Under the pieces are notes generated by a model. It saw nothing but the letters and a program-made list of their open reading frames with translations. It was not told the origin of the DNA and made no database searches. The translations under genes and the position numbers were made by a program. From assembly GCA_900544815.1 (NCBI GenBank), contig UQWT01000039.1, positions 1-19,905 of the forward strand: a stretch of 19,905 nt of DNA, in the 5' to 3' direction. How positions within the stretch are numbered: position 1 is the stretch's first letter; every line of letters starts with the position of its first letter. Below, piece after piece: positions 5,958 through 13,477 of the stretch. This stretch comes from an uncultured Bacteroidales bacterium (lineage in GTDB: Bacteria > Bacteroidota > Bacteroidia > Bacteroidales > UBA932).

Positions 5958-7350
5958 ACGTAAGGTTATTATATTCAAATAAATCCCTTCCCTCGGGCCA
6001 TTTTTTTACCTTATTTAGTGCACGCTTAATATTAGAATTTATCTCCAAATAAAATTTAGGGCCTTTCCAAGAGGAGGTGTTGGTTACAAATACCCAGATA
6101 TAGCCGTTTGATTCCTTCTTTATCAGCGCATTGGTGCCGCTCATGTTACCGCTTCTGAACCACTCCTTTTTTGAAACTTTAGACCAACCAATGGGAATAA
6201 GGTTCTTCTGCGGCAATGTCATCTCCTCTATAGATTCAGAGGACAATATGTCGGGACGATAATCAACATTATCTATTGCTGCCACCAATTTTAGAAGTTC
6301 TGCCGGAGAGGCAACCCAAGCTCCGGCGCCAAGCAGAGCCTTTACATCATTACCGCCATTAGCCTTTTCCACCCAGTCTTCGGATCCGTCATAAGCCTCA
6401 ATGAAATCCGAACCTCCTCCATCATAGTAATAGACCTCGTGCTCATCCCTGTCTTCAGGAAAATTTTCGGCAATATGAATGTCGTATATTCCAAGCGGCT
6501 CAAGTATGTGGAGTTTAATGTAATCTTCGTACCTGCTTCCCGACAATTTTTCTATTACCGAACTTAAAATAAGGTATCCAAGGTTGGAGTATCGCGATGA
6601 GGTACCAGGTGTCCAGCGTAACCCTACTCGCGTGGCATATTCAACATAGTCCCGGGTGGAGAGCGGAAGTTCCTTTTTAAGATAATTGGCAACAGACTTG
6701 GCATTGAACATAGGATCTCCATGCGGGGAACGGAAGCCGCCCCTGTGACGTAACAGGTCGTCTATTGTTATCATCTCCAACTTTTTATCTTTGTAATTGA
6801 GGTAGATGCTGTCGTTAAGAATACCGGTTGGGCCAAATACTTTGTCGGTGAGCTGTAATTTTCCCTCCTCCTTTAACTTCATAATTCCTGTAGCGGTTAT
6901 GAGTTTTGAACCAGAAGCTATTCTAAATATGTTTTTTACCGTACAGGCTGTACTGTCCTCATCGTTGATGTAACCATACCCCTTGGCATACAGTAATTTG
7001 TCATCTTTCATTACGGCAAACGATGCCCCCTTCATTGCGTTTGCCCGCATAAATCTTTCTATGGCTCTGTCTAATTTTTCGCACCCCTCAAAATCGCTCA
7101 TTTCATTTGTAAGGATATGGTTTAAGGCAACCTTAACCTCTATGGTATCTTTAATGCTTTGCCTCTCAACTTTGTTCCTGTTATTGACAGTAGATGCCAA
7201 ACCGCAAAAAAACAGCGTAAAAAATAGTATTGTGAAAAATGTGAAAACAACAATCAGCCGTTTATATACCCGTTCCTTGCCAAAACGCATTACATAACAG
7301 ATAAAAAGTCTTATCTGCTTCCAGATATATTGTAACGGGCTACGTTTCAT
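5953..7350 (-). CDS. Membrane-anchored beta-lactamase-family serine hydrolase
   Basis: A 465-residue protein of the class C beta-lactamase / penicillin-binding-protein-like family (serine peptidase or esterase fold). The catalytic SxxK motif is SGSK, S146-K149. The second motif is YSN at 254-256, in the usual RYSNLGYLIL context. The third motif region near the C-terminus reads RSGNMSG, a variant of the usual HTG/HxG. One strong membrane segment at about residues 31-53 anchors the protein, with the catalytic domain outside the cytoplasm. No lipobox is seen. The gene lies 6 bp downstream of the Nudix gene and is probably cotranscribed. Substrates could be peptidoglycan stem peptides or small esters or amides; the sequence does not decide between them. 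The beta-lactamase name refers to the fold and does not imply resistance. The upstream basic cytoplasmic segment is long (30 residues) but consistent with the first ATG. Confidence 0.87.
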   Translation of the reverse strand: MKRSPLQYIWKQIRLFICYVMRFGKERVYKRLIVVFTFFTILFFTLFFCGLASTVNNRNKVERQSIKDTIEVKVALNHILTNEMSDFEGCEKLDRAIERFMRANAMKGASFAVMKDDKLLYAKGYGYINDEDSTACTVKNIFRIASGSKLITATGIMKLKEEGKLQLTDKVFGPTGILNDSIYLNYKDKKLEMITIDDLLRHRGGFRSPHGDPMFNAKSVANYLKKELPLSTRDYVEYATRVGLRWTPGTSSRYSNLGYLILSSVIEKLSGSRYEDYIKLHILEPLGIYDIHIAENFPEDRDEHEVYYYDGGGSDFIEAYDGSEDWVEKANGGNDVKALLGAGAWVASPAELLKLVAAIDNVDYRPDILSSESIEEMTLPQKNLIPIGWSKVSKKEWFRSGNMSGTNALIKKESNGYIWVFVTNTSSWKGPKFYLEINSNIKRALNKVKKWPEGRDLFEYNNLTL

Positions 7351-7356
7351 ATAAGA

Positions 7357-7968
7357 CTATGCATTTTTCATCACCTCAATAATAGACGGATATGTCTTAT
7401 GCAGATACGGCTCCAGCTCTTGCGGCTTTACCCATATACACTTGGTTATGTTCTCCTCTGTCTGCGGTACGGGTGCCTCGTGAGACTTGCAACGCATTTT
7501 ATACCAATATGTATGCTTTAACATAAACAGACCTCTAAGCATGTATGTGTGGTTGGTTATGCAGATAAGCTCTCTAAGTTCAAGGTTATGCAAACCGCAC
7601 TCCTCGCCAACCTCTCTTAAAGCAGAGTTACGTATATCCTCGCCGGGCTCCTGTTTTCCTTTTGGAAGATCCCAATATCCGTTTCTGTAGATAAGAAGAT
7701 ATTCACCGTTCTCATTTTCCACAAGCCCCCCCCCGGCATTTATCTGAACAAACTCGGAACAGATGTTTTTATAGACAGATTGCTCCATTCCGGCTCCGGT
7801 TGGGATATACAGTGACTTTATATTAGTGTTGTCCCTCATAAAGAGAGGCAACTCTTTTATGTCTGAACTGTTATTGTAGGAGTAAATAATATTGTTTGGA
7901 TCTTTTAACGGAATCTCCATATCATCGCAAACAATAAGTTTTCTTGTGTCAAAATATATTGTGAACAT
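7357..7968 (-). CDS. Nudix hydrolase with a novel N-terminal domain
   Basis: A 203-residue protein with a complete Nudix box. It starts at G104 and fits G-x5-E-x7-RE-V-x-EE-x-G-L, with E110, R118-E119, E122-E123 and G125. The box binds a divalent cation and catalyses hydrolysis of a nucleoside diphosphate linked to another moiety. The Nudix domain covers about residues 73-195. The first 70 residues are an extra module that I do not recognise (strands TIYFDTRKLIVC and FMRDNTNIKSLYIP). The substrate is not predictable; the family ranges from nucleotide housecleaning to sugar nucleotides. The gene is divergent from pyrE, and the pyrE promoter overlaps its first codons. The serine hydrolase follows 6 bp after its stop. 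The start at 7968 is supported by a -7 box about 25 bp upstream. Confidence 0.88.
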   Translation of the reverse strand: MFTIYFDTRKLIVCDDMEIPLKDPNNIIYSYNNSSDIKELPLFMRDNTNIKSLYIPTGAGMEQSVYKNICSEFVQINAGGGLVENENGEYLLIYRNGYWDLPKGKQEPGEDIRNSALREVGEECGLHNLELRELICITNHTYMLRGLFMLKHTYWYKMRCKSHEAPVPQTEENITKCIWVKPQELEPYLHKTYPSIIEVMKNA

Positions 7969-7999
7969 TTTAGTTTTTGCTATCTTTGCTACAAAGATA
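7959..7999. promoter_or_regulatory. Face-to-face promoters of the Nudix gene and pyrE
   Basis: The palindrome TATCTTTG-CTA-CAAAGATA (7981-7999) places a perfect TAnnTTTG -7 box on each strand, separated by three bases. For pyrE (plus), a -33 TTG at 7959-7961 lies 19 bp upstream of the box, and transcription would start about 14 bases before the ATG at 8009. For the Nudix gene (minus) the box leads to a start about 17 bases before its ATG, but no clear -33 TTG is seen. The two polymerases could not occupy the site together. Confidence 0.68.
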
Positions 8000-8008
8000 G
8001 AGTGTATT

Positions 8009-8641
8009 ATGGAATCTATAGAAAAAATTATTGCAAAAGAGCTTTTAAACGAAAAAGCTGTTAAGCTAAGTGTCGATAAACCATTTACTTGGGCATCGGG
8101 CTGGAAATCTCCTATTTATTGTGACAATAGAATTCTTCTCTCTTTTCCAAGAGTAAGACGCATCATAACCGAATCATTTGTTGAGATTATTAACCAATAT
8201 TTTAAAGATGCGGAGATTATAGCCGGTGTTGCTACAGGAGCAATTGCATATGGAGCCCTTGTTGCAGAGGCTTTGGGGAAGCCGTTCATCTATGTGCGTC
8301 CAAAACCAAAAGATCATGGTACAGGTGCCCAGATAGAGGGTGTGTTGCCAAAAGGTGCAAAAGTAGTAGTTGTTGAGGATCTTATTTCAACAGGAGGAAG
8401 TAGTCTTTCTGCGGTAGATGCCCTTATGAAAAACGGTGCAGTTGTAATGGGTATGGTTGCAATATTTACCTACAACTTTATTAAGGCACGCAGAGCTTTT
8501 GAATATGCAAATGTTGAGCTTCATACGCTTAGTTATTATGATGCTTTACTTGCACAGGCTGTTGAGGATAAGTATATTAAGCCGGAAGATGTGGCTGTCC
8601 TTAAGGAGTGGAGACTTAATCCCGAAATCTGGGGCAAATAA
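8009..8641 (+). CDS. pyrE: Orotate phosphoribosyltransferase
   Basis: A 210-residue cytosolic enzyme that joins orotate to PRPP to give orotidine 5'-monophosphate, the fifth step of de novo pyrimidine synthesis. Seen in the sequence: the N-terminal substrate segment SGWKSPIYCDNR (residues 30-41), the IAGVATGAIAYGALVAEALGKPFIYVRPKPKDHGTG core (71-106) with the catalytic-loop KDHG, and the PRPP-binding signature VVVVEDLISTGGSS (119-132). The start at 8009 is preferred over an in-frame codon at 7892 because the latter lies upstream of the promoter at 7959-7988 and inside the divergent gene. The length matches the family. The SRPBCC-like gene follows after 15 bp, so the two are probably cotranscribed. 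Confidence 0.96.
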   Translation: MESIEKIIAKELLNEKAVKLSVDKPFTWASGWKSPIYCDNRILLSFPRVRRIITESFVEIINQYFKDAEIIAGVATGAIAYGALVAEALGKPFIYVRPKPKDHGTGAQIEGVLPKGAKVVVVEDLISTGGSSLSAVDALMKNGAVVMGMVAIFTYNFIKARRAFEYANVELHTLSYYDALLAQAVEDKYIKPEDVAVLKEWRLNPEIWGK

Positions 8642-8656
8642 TTTAGAAAAAGGTTA

Positions 8657-9130
8657 ATGAGTTTTACAGAGATAAAAGGTAAGGCGGTCATGTTAGACCA
8701 GCCTGCTATGTTGTTGTTCAATGCCTTTTCTGATCTTCGCAATTTTGCAATGGCTATTCCTCCCGATAAAAAAGAGGGACTTACCATTACAGCAGACAGC
8801 ATTGAGGGGACAGTAAACGGAATGAATGTAGGTGTTAAGATTGCAAACAAGGTTCCGTTCAGCTCTATCTCCTTTGAACCTTACGGACAGCTCCCTTTTG
8901 AGTGTGCATTTACAATTTATCTTAAGGATATTGCTCCTCAAAAGACAGAGTTTCAGATAGTCCTTAATGCAGAACTTAACTATATGGTAAAGTTGATGAT
9001 AGGGGGCAAGTTGCAGGGGGTGGTAGACACAATTACAGATCAGATTGCTGCTGCGTTCTCTGGTAAGGCGCCAAGCAGGGAGGAGATTGAGCGCATGATG
9101 AAAGAGCGTGGCGGAAGTATGTTCAGTTAG
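8657..9130 (+). CDS. SRPBCC (START-like) family protein
   Basis: A 157-residue soluble protein resembling the SRPBCC/polyketide-cyclase-like fold, a hydrophobic-pocket beta-sheet wrapped around a long C-terminal helix. The first helix follows the opening strand (MLLFNAFSDLRNFAMAIP), several strands follow (GTVNGMNVGVKIANK, EFQIVLNAELNY), and the final amphipathic helix is LQGVVDTITDQIAAAF. A charged tail, SREEIERMMKERGG, ends the protein. No catalytic motif is visible and the ligand is unknown. It is 15 bp downstream of pyrE, an arrangement that I believe recurs in Bacteroidales. The fold assignment is moderate and there is no evidence for a specific pyrimidine role. Confidence 0.75.
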   Translation: MSFTEIKGKAVMLDQPAMLLFNAFSDLRNFAMAIPPDKKEGLTITADSIEGTVNGMNVGVKIANKVPFSSISFEPYGQLPFECAFTIYLKDIAPQKTEFQIVLNAELNYMVKLMIGGKLQGVVDTITDQIAAAFSGKAPSREEIERMMKERGGSMFS

Positions 9131-9251
9131 GCGTTTGCGTTAGCTTTAGCTTTTGCGTTGGCTGTTTTGAAGTAAAGAAAGTAAAGAGAGGGTAGAGAGG
9201 GGAAAGAGAGTTAAGAGGGGAGTAGTAGAAAGTAATGAGTGAGTGGATAGG
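9131..9251. repeat. Composite intergenic repeat, copy 2
   Basis: Immediately after the SRPBCC stop codon come six tandem hexamers, 9131-9166: GCGTTT, GCGTTA, GCTTTA, GCTTTT, GCGTTG, GCTGTT. On the minus strand these are GCYAAN-like. A long purine-only tract (about 9170-9251), built from variants of GTAAAGAGAG and GGTAGAGAGG, then reaches almost to the rsmF ribosome-binding site. Together they fill the entire 135-bp gap between the two genes. Confidence 0.72.
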
Positions 9252-9265
9252 ATAAAGGTGGTATA

Positions 9266-10708
9266 ATGAATGATTTGCCAAAAGAATTTATAGAGATCGT
9301 TAATGATGCATTTGGAAGCACTGTAGCGTCTGAATTATGCAGTACTTTGTTGTCTGCAGAACAGTCTGTGGCTATAAGGTTCAACCCATTCAAATCTCCT
9401 TTACAAGATGGTGATAGAGTTATTGAGACCGTCCTTAATGAATTAGGCTGTGGCCTTGATATTTGTGACAGGCCTAAAAAAGTTCCATGGTGCAGTAGTG
9501 GTGTTTATCTAACTAAGAGACCGTTATTTATTTTTGACCCGCTGTTTCATGCAGGGGCGTACTACGTTCAAGACCCCTCTGCAATGTATATGGAGATGGC
9601 TCTTAAAGTTGCAGGATATCCAACTTGTGAGTCGTTGGAAAATCTAAAAGTATTGGATCTGTGTGCTGCTCCGGGTGGGAAAAGTACGCATCTGCTCTCT
9701 TTGCTGCCATCGAACTCACTGTTGGTCTCCAATGAGGTGATTAGTTCAAGGGCAACAGTTCTTGCAGAGAACATAGCAAAATGGGGATGCGACAATGTTG
9801 CTGTCACAAATTCAGATCCTTTAGATTTCTCAAAGCTTGAGGAGTGGTTTGACATTATAGTAGCGGATACACCATGCTCAGGTGAAGGGATGTTCCGCAA
9901 AGATCCTAATGCTGTAAAAGAGTGGAGCCTTGCAAATGTAAAATTATGTAGTGAACGCCAGCAGCGTATCTTGTCCGATGTATGGCCTGCTTTGGCCCCC
10001 GGTGGTGTGCTAATCTACTCTACTTGTACATTCAACCTATATGAAAATGATGGAATCATAGAGTTTTTGGGTGAAAATTTTGGGGCGGAGGTTATCCCTC
10101 TCTCATCTTTGGTTAAGGATTTTCCGCAACTGTATATTACAAGAGCGTGTGGTTGCCAGTTTATACCGGGAAGAGTAGATGGTGAGGGGCAATATATAGC
10201 CGTAGTAAGGAAACCGGCAGAATCATCATGCCGCGGATTGGGTAGAGTGCCACTTTTGCACAAGGAGAGGAGAGGAGGTGGTTTAAATAATAAGGGCAAA
10301 TTTACAGTTCCTCCATTCTTAAAATACTTTATAGATGAGGATTATGAATTGTATTTAAAAAATGATCTCATTAAAGCCGTTCCAAGGTCTCATATCGCAT
10401 CCCTAAGCAGATTAGAGAGGTCGTTAAAGGTTATTATGTCGGGAAGAGCGGTTGCAAATACATTAGGTGCACCGGCAGCAGATTTGGCGTTGTCTGCCAA
10501 TATCTCCAAAATAGATATTCCTAAAGTAGAACTTTCTAAGGAAGAGGCTATTAAATTTCTGCAAAGGGAGCCGCTTATATTTAATAGCAGTCCTAAAGGG
10601 TACCTTCTGCTTACCTATACGGGGCTTGGGCTTGGCTTTGTCAAGAATCTTGGTAACAGGAGTAACAGCCTTTTGCCAATGAACAGACGTATCTTAAAAA
10701 GGCTTTAG
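9266..10708 (+). CDS. rsmF: RsmF/NSUN-type rRNA (cytosine-C5)-methyltransferase
   Basis: A 480-residue S-adenosylmethionine-dependent RNA methyltransferase of the NOL1/NOP2/Sun family, likely modifying a 16S rRNA cytosine. Seen: the N-terminal RNA-binding part (1-100), YYVQDPSAM (99-107), SAM motif I LDLCAAPGGKSTHL (130-143), motif IV ADTPCSGEGMFRKDP (200-214) with C204, and motif VI IYSTCTFN with C254, the expected nucleophile. The C-terminal 130 residues resemble the RsmF PUA-like extension. Residues about 317-345 form a loose basic linker (SSCRGLGRVPLLHKERRGGGLNNK). A good ribosome-binding sequence, AAAGGTGG, lies just before ATG 9266 and fixes the start. The last codons and TAG stop lie inside a hexamer repeat array. 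The family is certain; the exact target cytosine is inferred. Confidence 0.9.
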   Translation: MNDLPKEFIEIVNDAFGSTVASELCSTLLSAEQSVAIRFNPFKSPLQDGDRVIETVLNELGCGLDICDRPKKVPWCSSGVYLTKRPLFIFDPLFHAGAYYVQDPSAMYMEMALKVAGYPTCESLENLKVLDLCAAPGGKSTHLLSLLPSNSLLVSNEVISSRATVLAENIAKWGCDNVAVTNSDPLDFSKLEEWFDIIVADTPCSGEGMFRKDPNAVKEWSLANVKLCSERQQRILSDVWPALAPGGVLIYSTCTFNLYENDGIIEFLGENFGAEVIPLSSLVKDFPQLYITRACGCQFIPGRVDGEGQYIAVVRKPAESSCRGLGRVPLLHKERRGGGLNNKGKFTVPPFLKYFIDEDYELYLKNDLIKAVPRSHIASLSRLERSLKVIMSGRAVANTLGAPAADLALSANISKIDIPKVELSKEEAIKFLQREPLIFNSSPKGYLLLTYTGLGLGFVKNLGNRSNSLLPMNRRILKRL

Positions 10709-10854
10709 CATTAGCCTTGGCTTTAGCCTTTATAGTGTATTGTTTAAAGTTCGTTAATTAGTTGCGTAGTTTTAAATAAATTTATTTTTCATATTTACTC
10801 TATACACTCTTAACTATAAACTCAATTAAGGCCAATGCTAACGCTAATGCCAAA
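10702..10854. repeat. Composite intergenic repeat, copy 3 (two inverted arrays)
   Basis: A five-unit array at 10702-10731 (GCTTTA, GCATTA, GCCTTG, GCTTTA, GCCTTT) overlaps the end of rsmF. A four-unit array in the opposite orientation lies at 10831-10854 (GCCAAT, GCTAAC, GCTAAT, GCCAAA). Between them the sequence is AT-rich with shorter complementary segments (TATAGTGTA against TATACACT), plus a pyrimidine-leaning stretch, about 10788-10823, directly before the second array. The two arrays could fold back on each other as a long imperfect stem. Confidence 0.65.
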
Positions 10855-10856
10855 GT

Positions 10857-10894
10857 AAATAAAAAAGGATGGCCTAAACCATCCTTTTTTATTT
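10857..10894. terminator. Bidirectional terminator between rsmF and nqrF
   Basis: A perfect 16-bp stem (10857-10872 with 10879-10894) encloses the six-base loop CCTAAA. The arms are AAATAAAAAAGGATGG and its exact complement, so a T-run follows a GC-containing stem on either strand. It lies between the convergent rsmF and nqrF genes, about 60 bp after the nqrF stop, and should end both transcripts. Confidence 0.88.
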
Positions 10895-10953
10895 AGCTTT
10901 ATAACTTATCCAAAAATTATATAAAACATATTACCATTTTATATGATTTTTAA

Positions 10954-12195
10954 TTAGGAGCCAAAGTTATCGTACATAACATTCTCCGCAGGAACGCCCA
11001 AATTATCCAACATCTTAACAACAGATGAGGTCATCATAGGAGGACCGCACAAGTAGTATTCAATATCCTCCGGAGCCTCGTGGTCCTTAAGGTAGTTGTC
11101 ATACAATACCTGATGTATGAATCCTGTAGGACCATCCCAATTGTCCCCAGGCTGAGGATCTGACAATGCAATGTGGAATGTGAAGTTAGGGAACTCACGT
11201 GCAATCTCTTCAAAGTCTGCCTCATAGAAGATCTCCTTACGGCTTCTTGCACCATACCAGAAGCTAACCTTGCGGGTTGTCTTAAGTGTCTTGAACAGAT
11301 GGAAGATGTGTGAACGCATAGGAGCCATACCTGCACCACCTCCAACAAAGACAATCTCGTTATTAGTATCTTTAAGGAAGAACTCTCCATAAGGACCGGA
11401 TATTGTAACCTTGTCGCCAGGTTTCCTTGAGAAAATATATGATGAGCTGATACCAGGGTTAACAGCTTTGAAACCACCTGTAGCTCTGTCAAACGGAGGG
11501 GTTGCAATACGTATGTTAAGCATAATTATATTGCCCTCTGCAGGATGGTTGGCCATTGAGTATGCTCTGAAAGTTGGTGTAGGGTTAACCATTTTAAGGT
11601 CGAACATCTTCATCTTCTCCCAGTCCTCTCTGTATTCAGGCTCAACATCTATATTCTTGTAATCAACCTCGCAGGCTGGAATATCTATCTGGATATATCC
11701 GCCTGAACGGAATTTAAGGTTCTCGCCCTCAGGAAGTTTTACAACAAACTCTTTAATGAATGTTGCAACGTTATGATTGCTTACAACCTCGCACTCCCAC
11801 TTCTTAATACCAAGGATCTCCTCAGGTACAGCTATCTTAAGGTTGTCTTTAACCTTTACCTGACAACCAAGACGCCAATTATTCTGAATCTGTTTTCTTG
11901 AGAAGAAACCTACCTCTGTAGGAAGAATCTCCCCACCACCGCTAAGAACACGGCATTTGCACATACCGCAGGTTCCACCGCCACCGCAGGCAGACGGAAG
12001 GAATATCTTCTGGCTTGCAAGTGTTGCCAACAAAGATGAGCCGGTTTCAACATCCAAAACCTTGTCACCATTATTAATATCTATTTTAACATTACCGCTT
12101 GGGGTAAGCTTAGCCTTTGCCCAAAGCAGAAGGCCAACTAAGATTAGGGTAAGCGCTAAAAAAGCTACTACCGAAATAATTATCAATTTAACCAT
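10954..12195 (-). CDS. nqrF: Na+-NQR subunit F (NADH dehydrogenase, flavin/2Fe-2S)
   Basis: A 413-residue electron-input subunit of the Na+-translocating NADH:quinone oxidoreductase. It oxidises NADH in the cytoplasm and passes electrons through FAD and a 2Fe-2S centre to the membrane subunits. One membrane helix lies at residues 4-26. The ferredoxin-like domain has cluster ligands C70, C76, C79 and C111 (ACGGGGTCGMCKC and LGC). The FAD-binding motif is RAYS (210-213). The NADH-binding part has VGGGAGMAPMRSH (284-296) and ends in the typical EDIEYYLCGPPMM plus MYDNFGS. Length is as expected. It is the last gene of the operon, 19 bp after nqrE, with the terminator at 10857-10894 beyond it. Confidence 0.97.
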   Translation of the reverse strand: MVKLIIISVVAFLALTLILVGLLLWAKAKLTPSGNVKIDINNGDKVLDVETGSSLLATLASQKIFLPSACGGGGTCGMCKCRVLSGGGEILPTEVGFFSRKQIQNNWRLGCQVKVKDNLKIAVPEEILGIKKWECEVVSNHNVATFIKEFVVKLPEGENLKFRSGGYIQIDIPACEVDYKNIDVEPEYREDWEKMKMFDLKMVNPTPTFRAYSMANHPAEGNIIMLNIRIATPPFDRATGGFKAVNPGISSSYIFSRKPGDKVTISGPYGEFFLKDTNNEIVFVGGGAGMAPMRSHIFHLFKTLKTTRKVSFWYGARSRKEIFYEADFEEIAREFPNFTFHIALSDPQPGDNWDGPTGFIHQVLYDNYLKDHEAPEDIEYYLCGPPMMTSSVVKMLDNLGVPAENVMYDNFGS

Positions 12196-12214
12196 ATCCT
12201 AACTTTTTTAGCAA

Positions 12215-12832
12215 TTACAATGTTATACCCATAAAACTCATAAATGCCATTCCCATAAGACCGGTAACAATAAATGTGATACCAAGGCCTTTTAGAGGGG
12301 CAGGTACATTTGAGTATTTTAATTTTTCTCTAATGGCTGCAAGTGCAACAATCGCCAACAGCCAGCCTATGCCGGAACCAAGTCCGAACACAGTAGCCTC
12401 TGCAAGGCTTGAGTAACCCCTCTCCTGCATGAAAAGTGATGCTCCAAGAATAGCGCAGTTAACTGCAATCAAAGGAAGGAAAATACCAAGCTGTGCATAT
12501 AGCGATGGAGAGAACTTCTCAACAGCCATCTCAACTATCTGAGTTATGCTGGCTATAACAGCTATAAAGATGATAAAGCTAAGGAAGCTGAGGTCCACAT
12601 CCTTAAACTCTTCTCCCATCCAAGATAGAGAACCTGCAGAAAGCACGTATGTGTTAAGCAGATAATTTATAGGAAGAGTAACGCCTAAAACGAATACTAC
12701 GGCAATACCCAATCCCATAGCTGTCTTAACATTTTTTGATACTGCCAAGAATGAACACATTCCCAAAAAGAAGGCAAATATCATATTGTCCACAAAAATG
12801 GACTTTACAAACAAACTGATTAAATCTTGCAT
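12215..12832 (-). CDS. nqrE: Na+-NQR subunit E
   Basis: A 205-residue integral membrane subunit with about six hydrophobic helices, homologous to NqrD and RnfA/RnfE. Together with NqrD it forms the membrane scaffold that holds an iron centre and takes part in coupling electron flow to Na+ export. Conserved sequence includes FAFFLGMCSFLAVSK near the start and LPLIAVNCAILG in the second half, the two inverted-topology half-repeats with a cysteine in each (C26 and the C in VNCAIL). It is 16 bp after nqrD and 19 bp before nqrF. Length is typical. Confidence 0.96.
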   Translation of the reverse strand: MQDLISLFVKSIFVDNMIFAFFLGMCSFLAVSKNVKTAMGLGIAVVFVLGVTLPINYLLNTYVLSAGSLSWMGEEFKDVDLSFLSFIIFIAVIASITQIVEMAVEKFSPSLYAQLGIFLPLIAVNCAILGASLFMQERGYSSLAEATVFGLGSGIGWLLAIVALAAIREKLKYSNVPAPLKGLGITFIVTGLMGMAFMSFMGITL

Positions 12833-12848
12833 AATGGTATCCGTTTAA

Positions 12849-13469
12849 TTATTTCTCCTGTAAGTTTTTCTGAATACTTCTCTGTACCCAAATGATACAT
12901 CCAACCAAAATCAAGGCCATTGGAGGCATAATGAACAGACCGTTGTTCATGTACCATCCGCCATTTACAGCGTACCAGCTTTCCGGAATGATCTGTACCC
13001 CAAATAATGTCCCTGAGCCTATCAACTCACGGAAGAATGCAATAACAATAAGTACCAATCCGTAGCCAAGGCCATTTGCCAAGCCATCAACAAAAGATGG
13101 AATAGGCTTGTTACCAAGAGCAAAAGCCTCAATTCTACCCATAATGATACAGTTGGTAATGATAAGACCAACGAACACAGAGAGCTGCTTGCTTACATCA
13201 TATGCAAAAGCTTTAAGGAACTGGTCTATAAGAATAACGAACAGAGCAACTACAACCAACTGAACTATAATTCTAATTCGGTTTGGAATAGTATTTCTTA
13301 TCATTGAAACAAGCATGCTTGAAAACCCTGTGACAAGCATAACAGATATTGCCATTACGCAGGCAGGTTCCATTTTTGCGGTTACCGCAAGAGAGGAACA
13401 TATACCCAATACCAATACGGTTACCGGGTTACCATTAAATATAGGATTTAAAAATATCTTCTTATCCAT
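12849..13469 (-). CDS. nqrD: Na+-NQR subunit D
   Basis: A 206-residue membrane subunit with about six helices, the partner and paralogue of NqrE. The cysteine-bearing segments LGICSSLAVTAK and ITNCIIMGRIEAFAL are the equivalents of those that bind the membrane iron centre in characterised NQR complexes. It lies 8 bp after nqrC and 16 bp before nqrE, in the standard order. The C-terminus is short and basic (RSIQKNLQEK). Confidence 0.96.
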   Translation of the reverse strand: MDKKIFLNPIFNGNPVTVLVLGICSSLAVTAKMEPACVMAISVMLVTGFSSMLVSMIRNTIPNRIRIIVQLVVVALFVILIDQFLKAFAYDVSKQLSVFVGLIITNCIIMGRIEAFALGNKPIPSFVDGLANGLGYGLVLIVIAFFRELIGSGTLFGVQIIPESWYAVNGGWYMNNGLFIMPPMALILVGCIIWVQRSIQKNLQEK

Positions 13470-13477
13470 TGTCTTTC

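Noticed and set aside
5953..7350. Serine hydrolase as an antibiotic-resistance beta-lactamase
   Set aside because: The family fold is shared by many peptidases and esterases; the membrane anchor, variant third motif and housekeeping context do not support a resistance call.
7892..8008. An upstream in-frame start for pyrE
   Set aside because: The extension overlaps the divergent Nudix gene and lies before the pyrE promoter; the resulting residues are hydrophobic and not part of the family.
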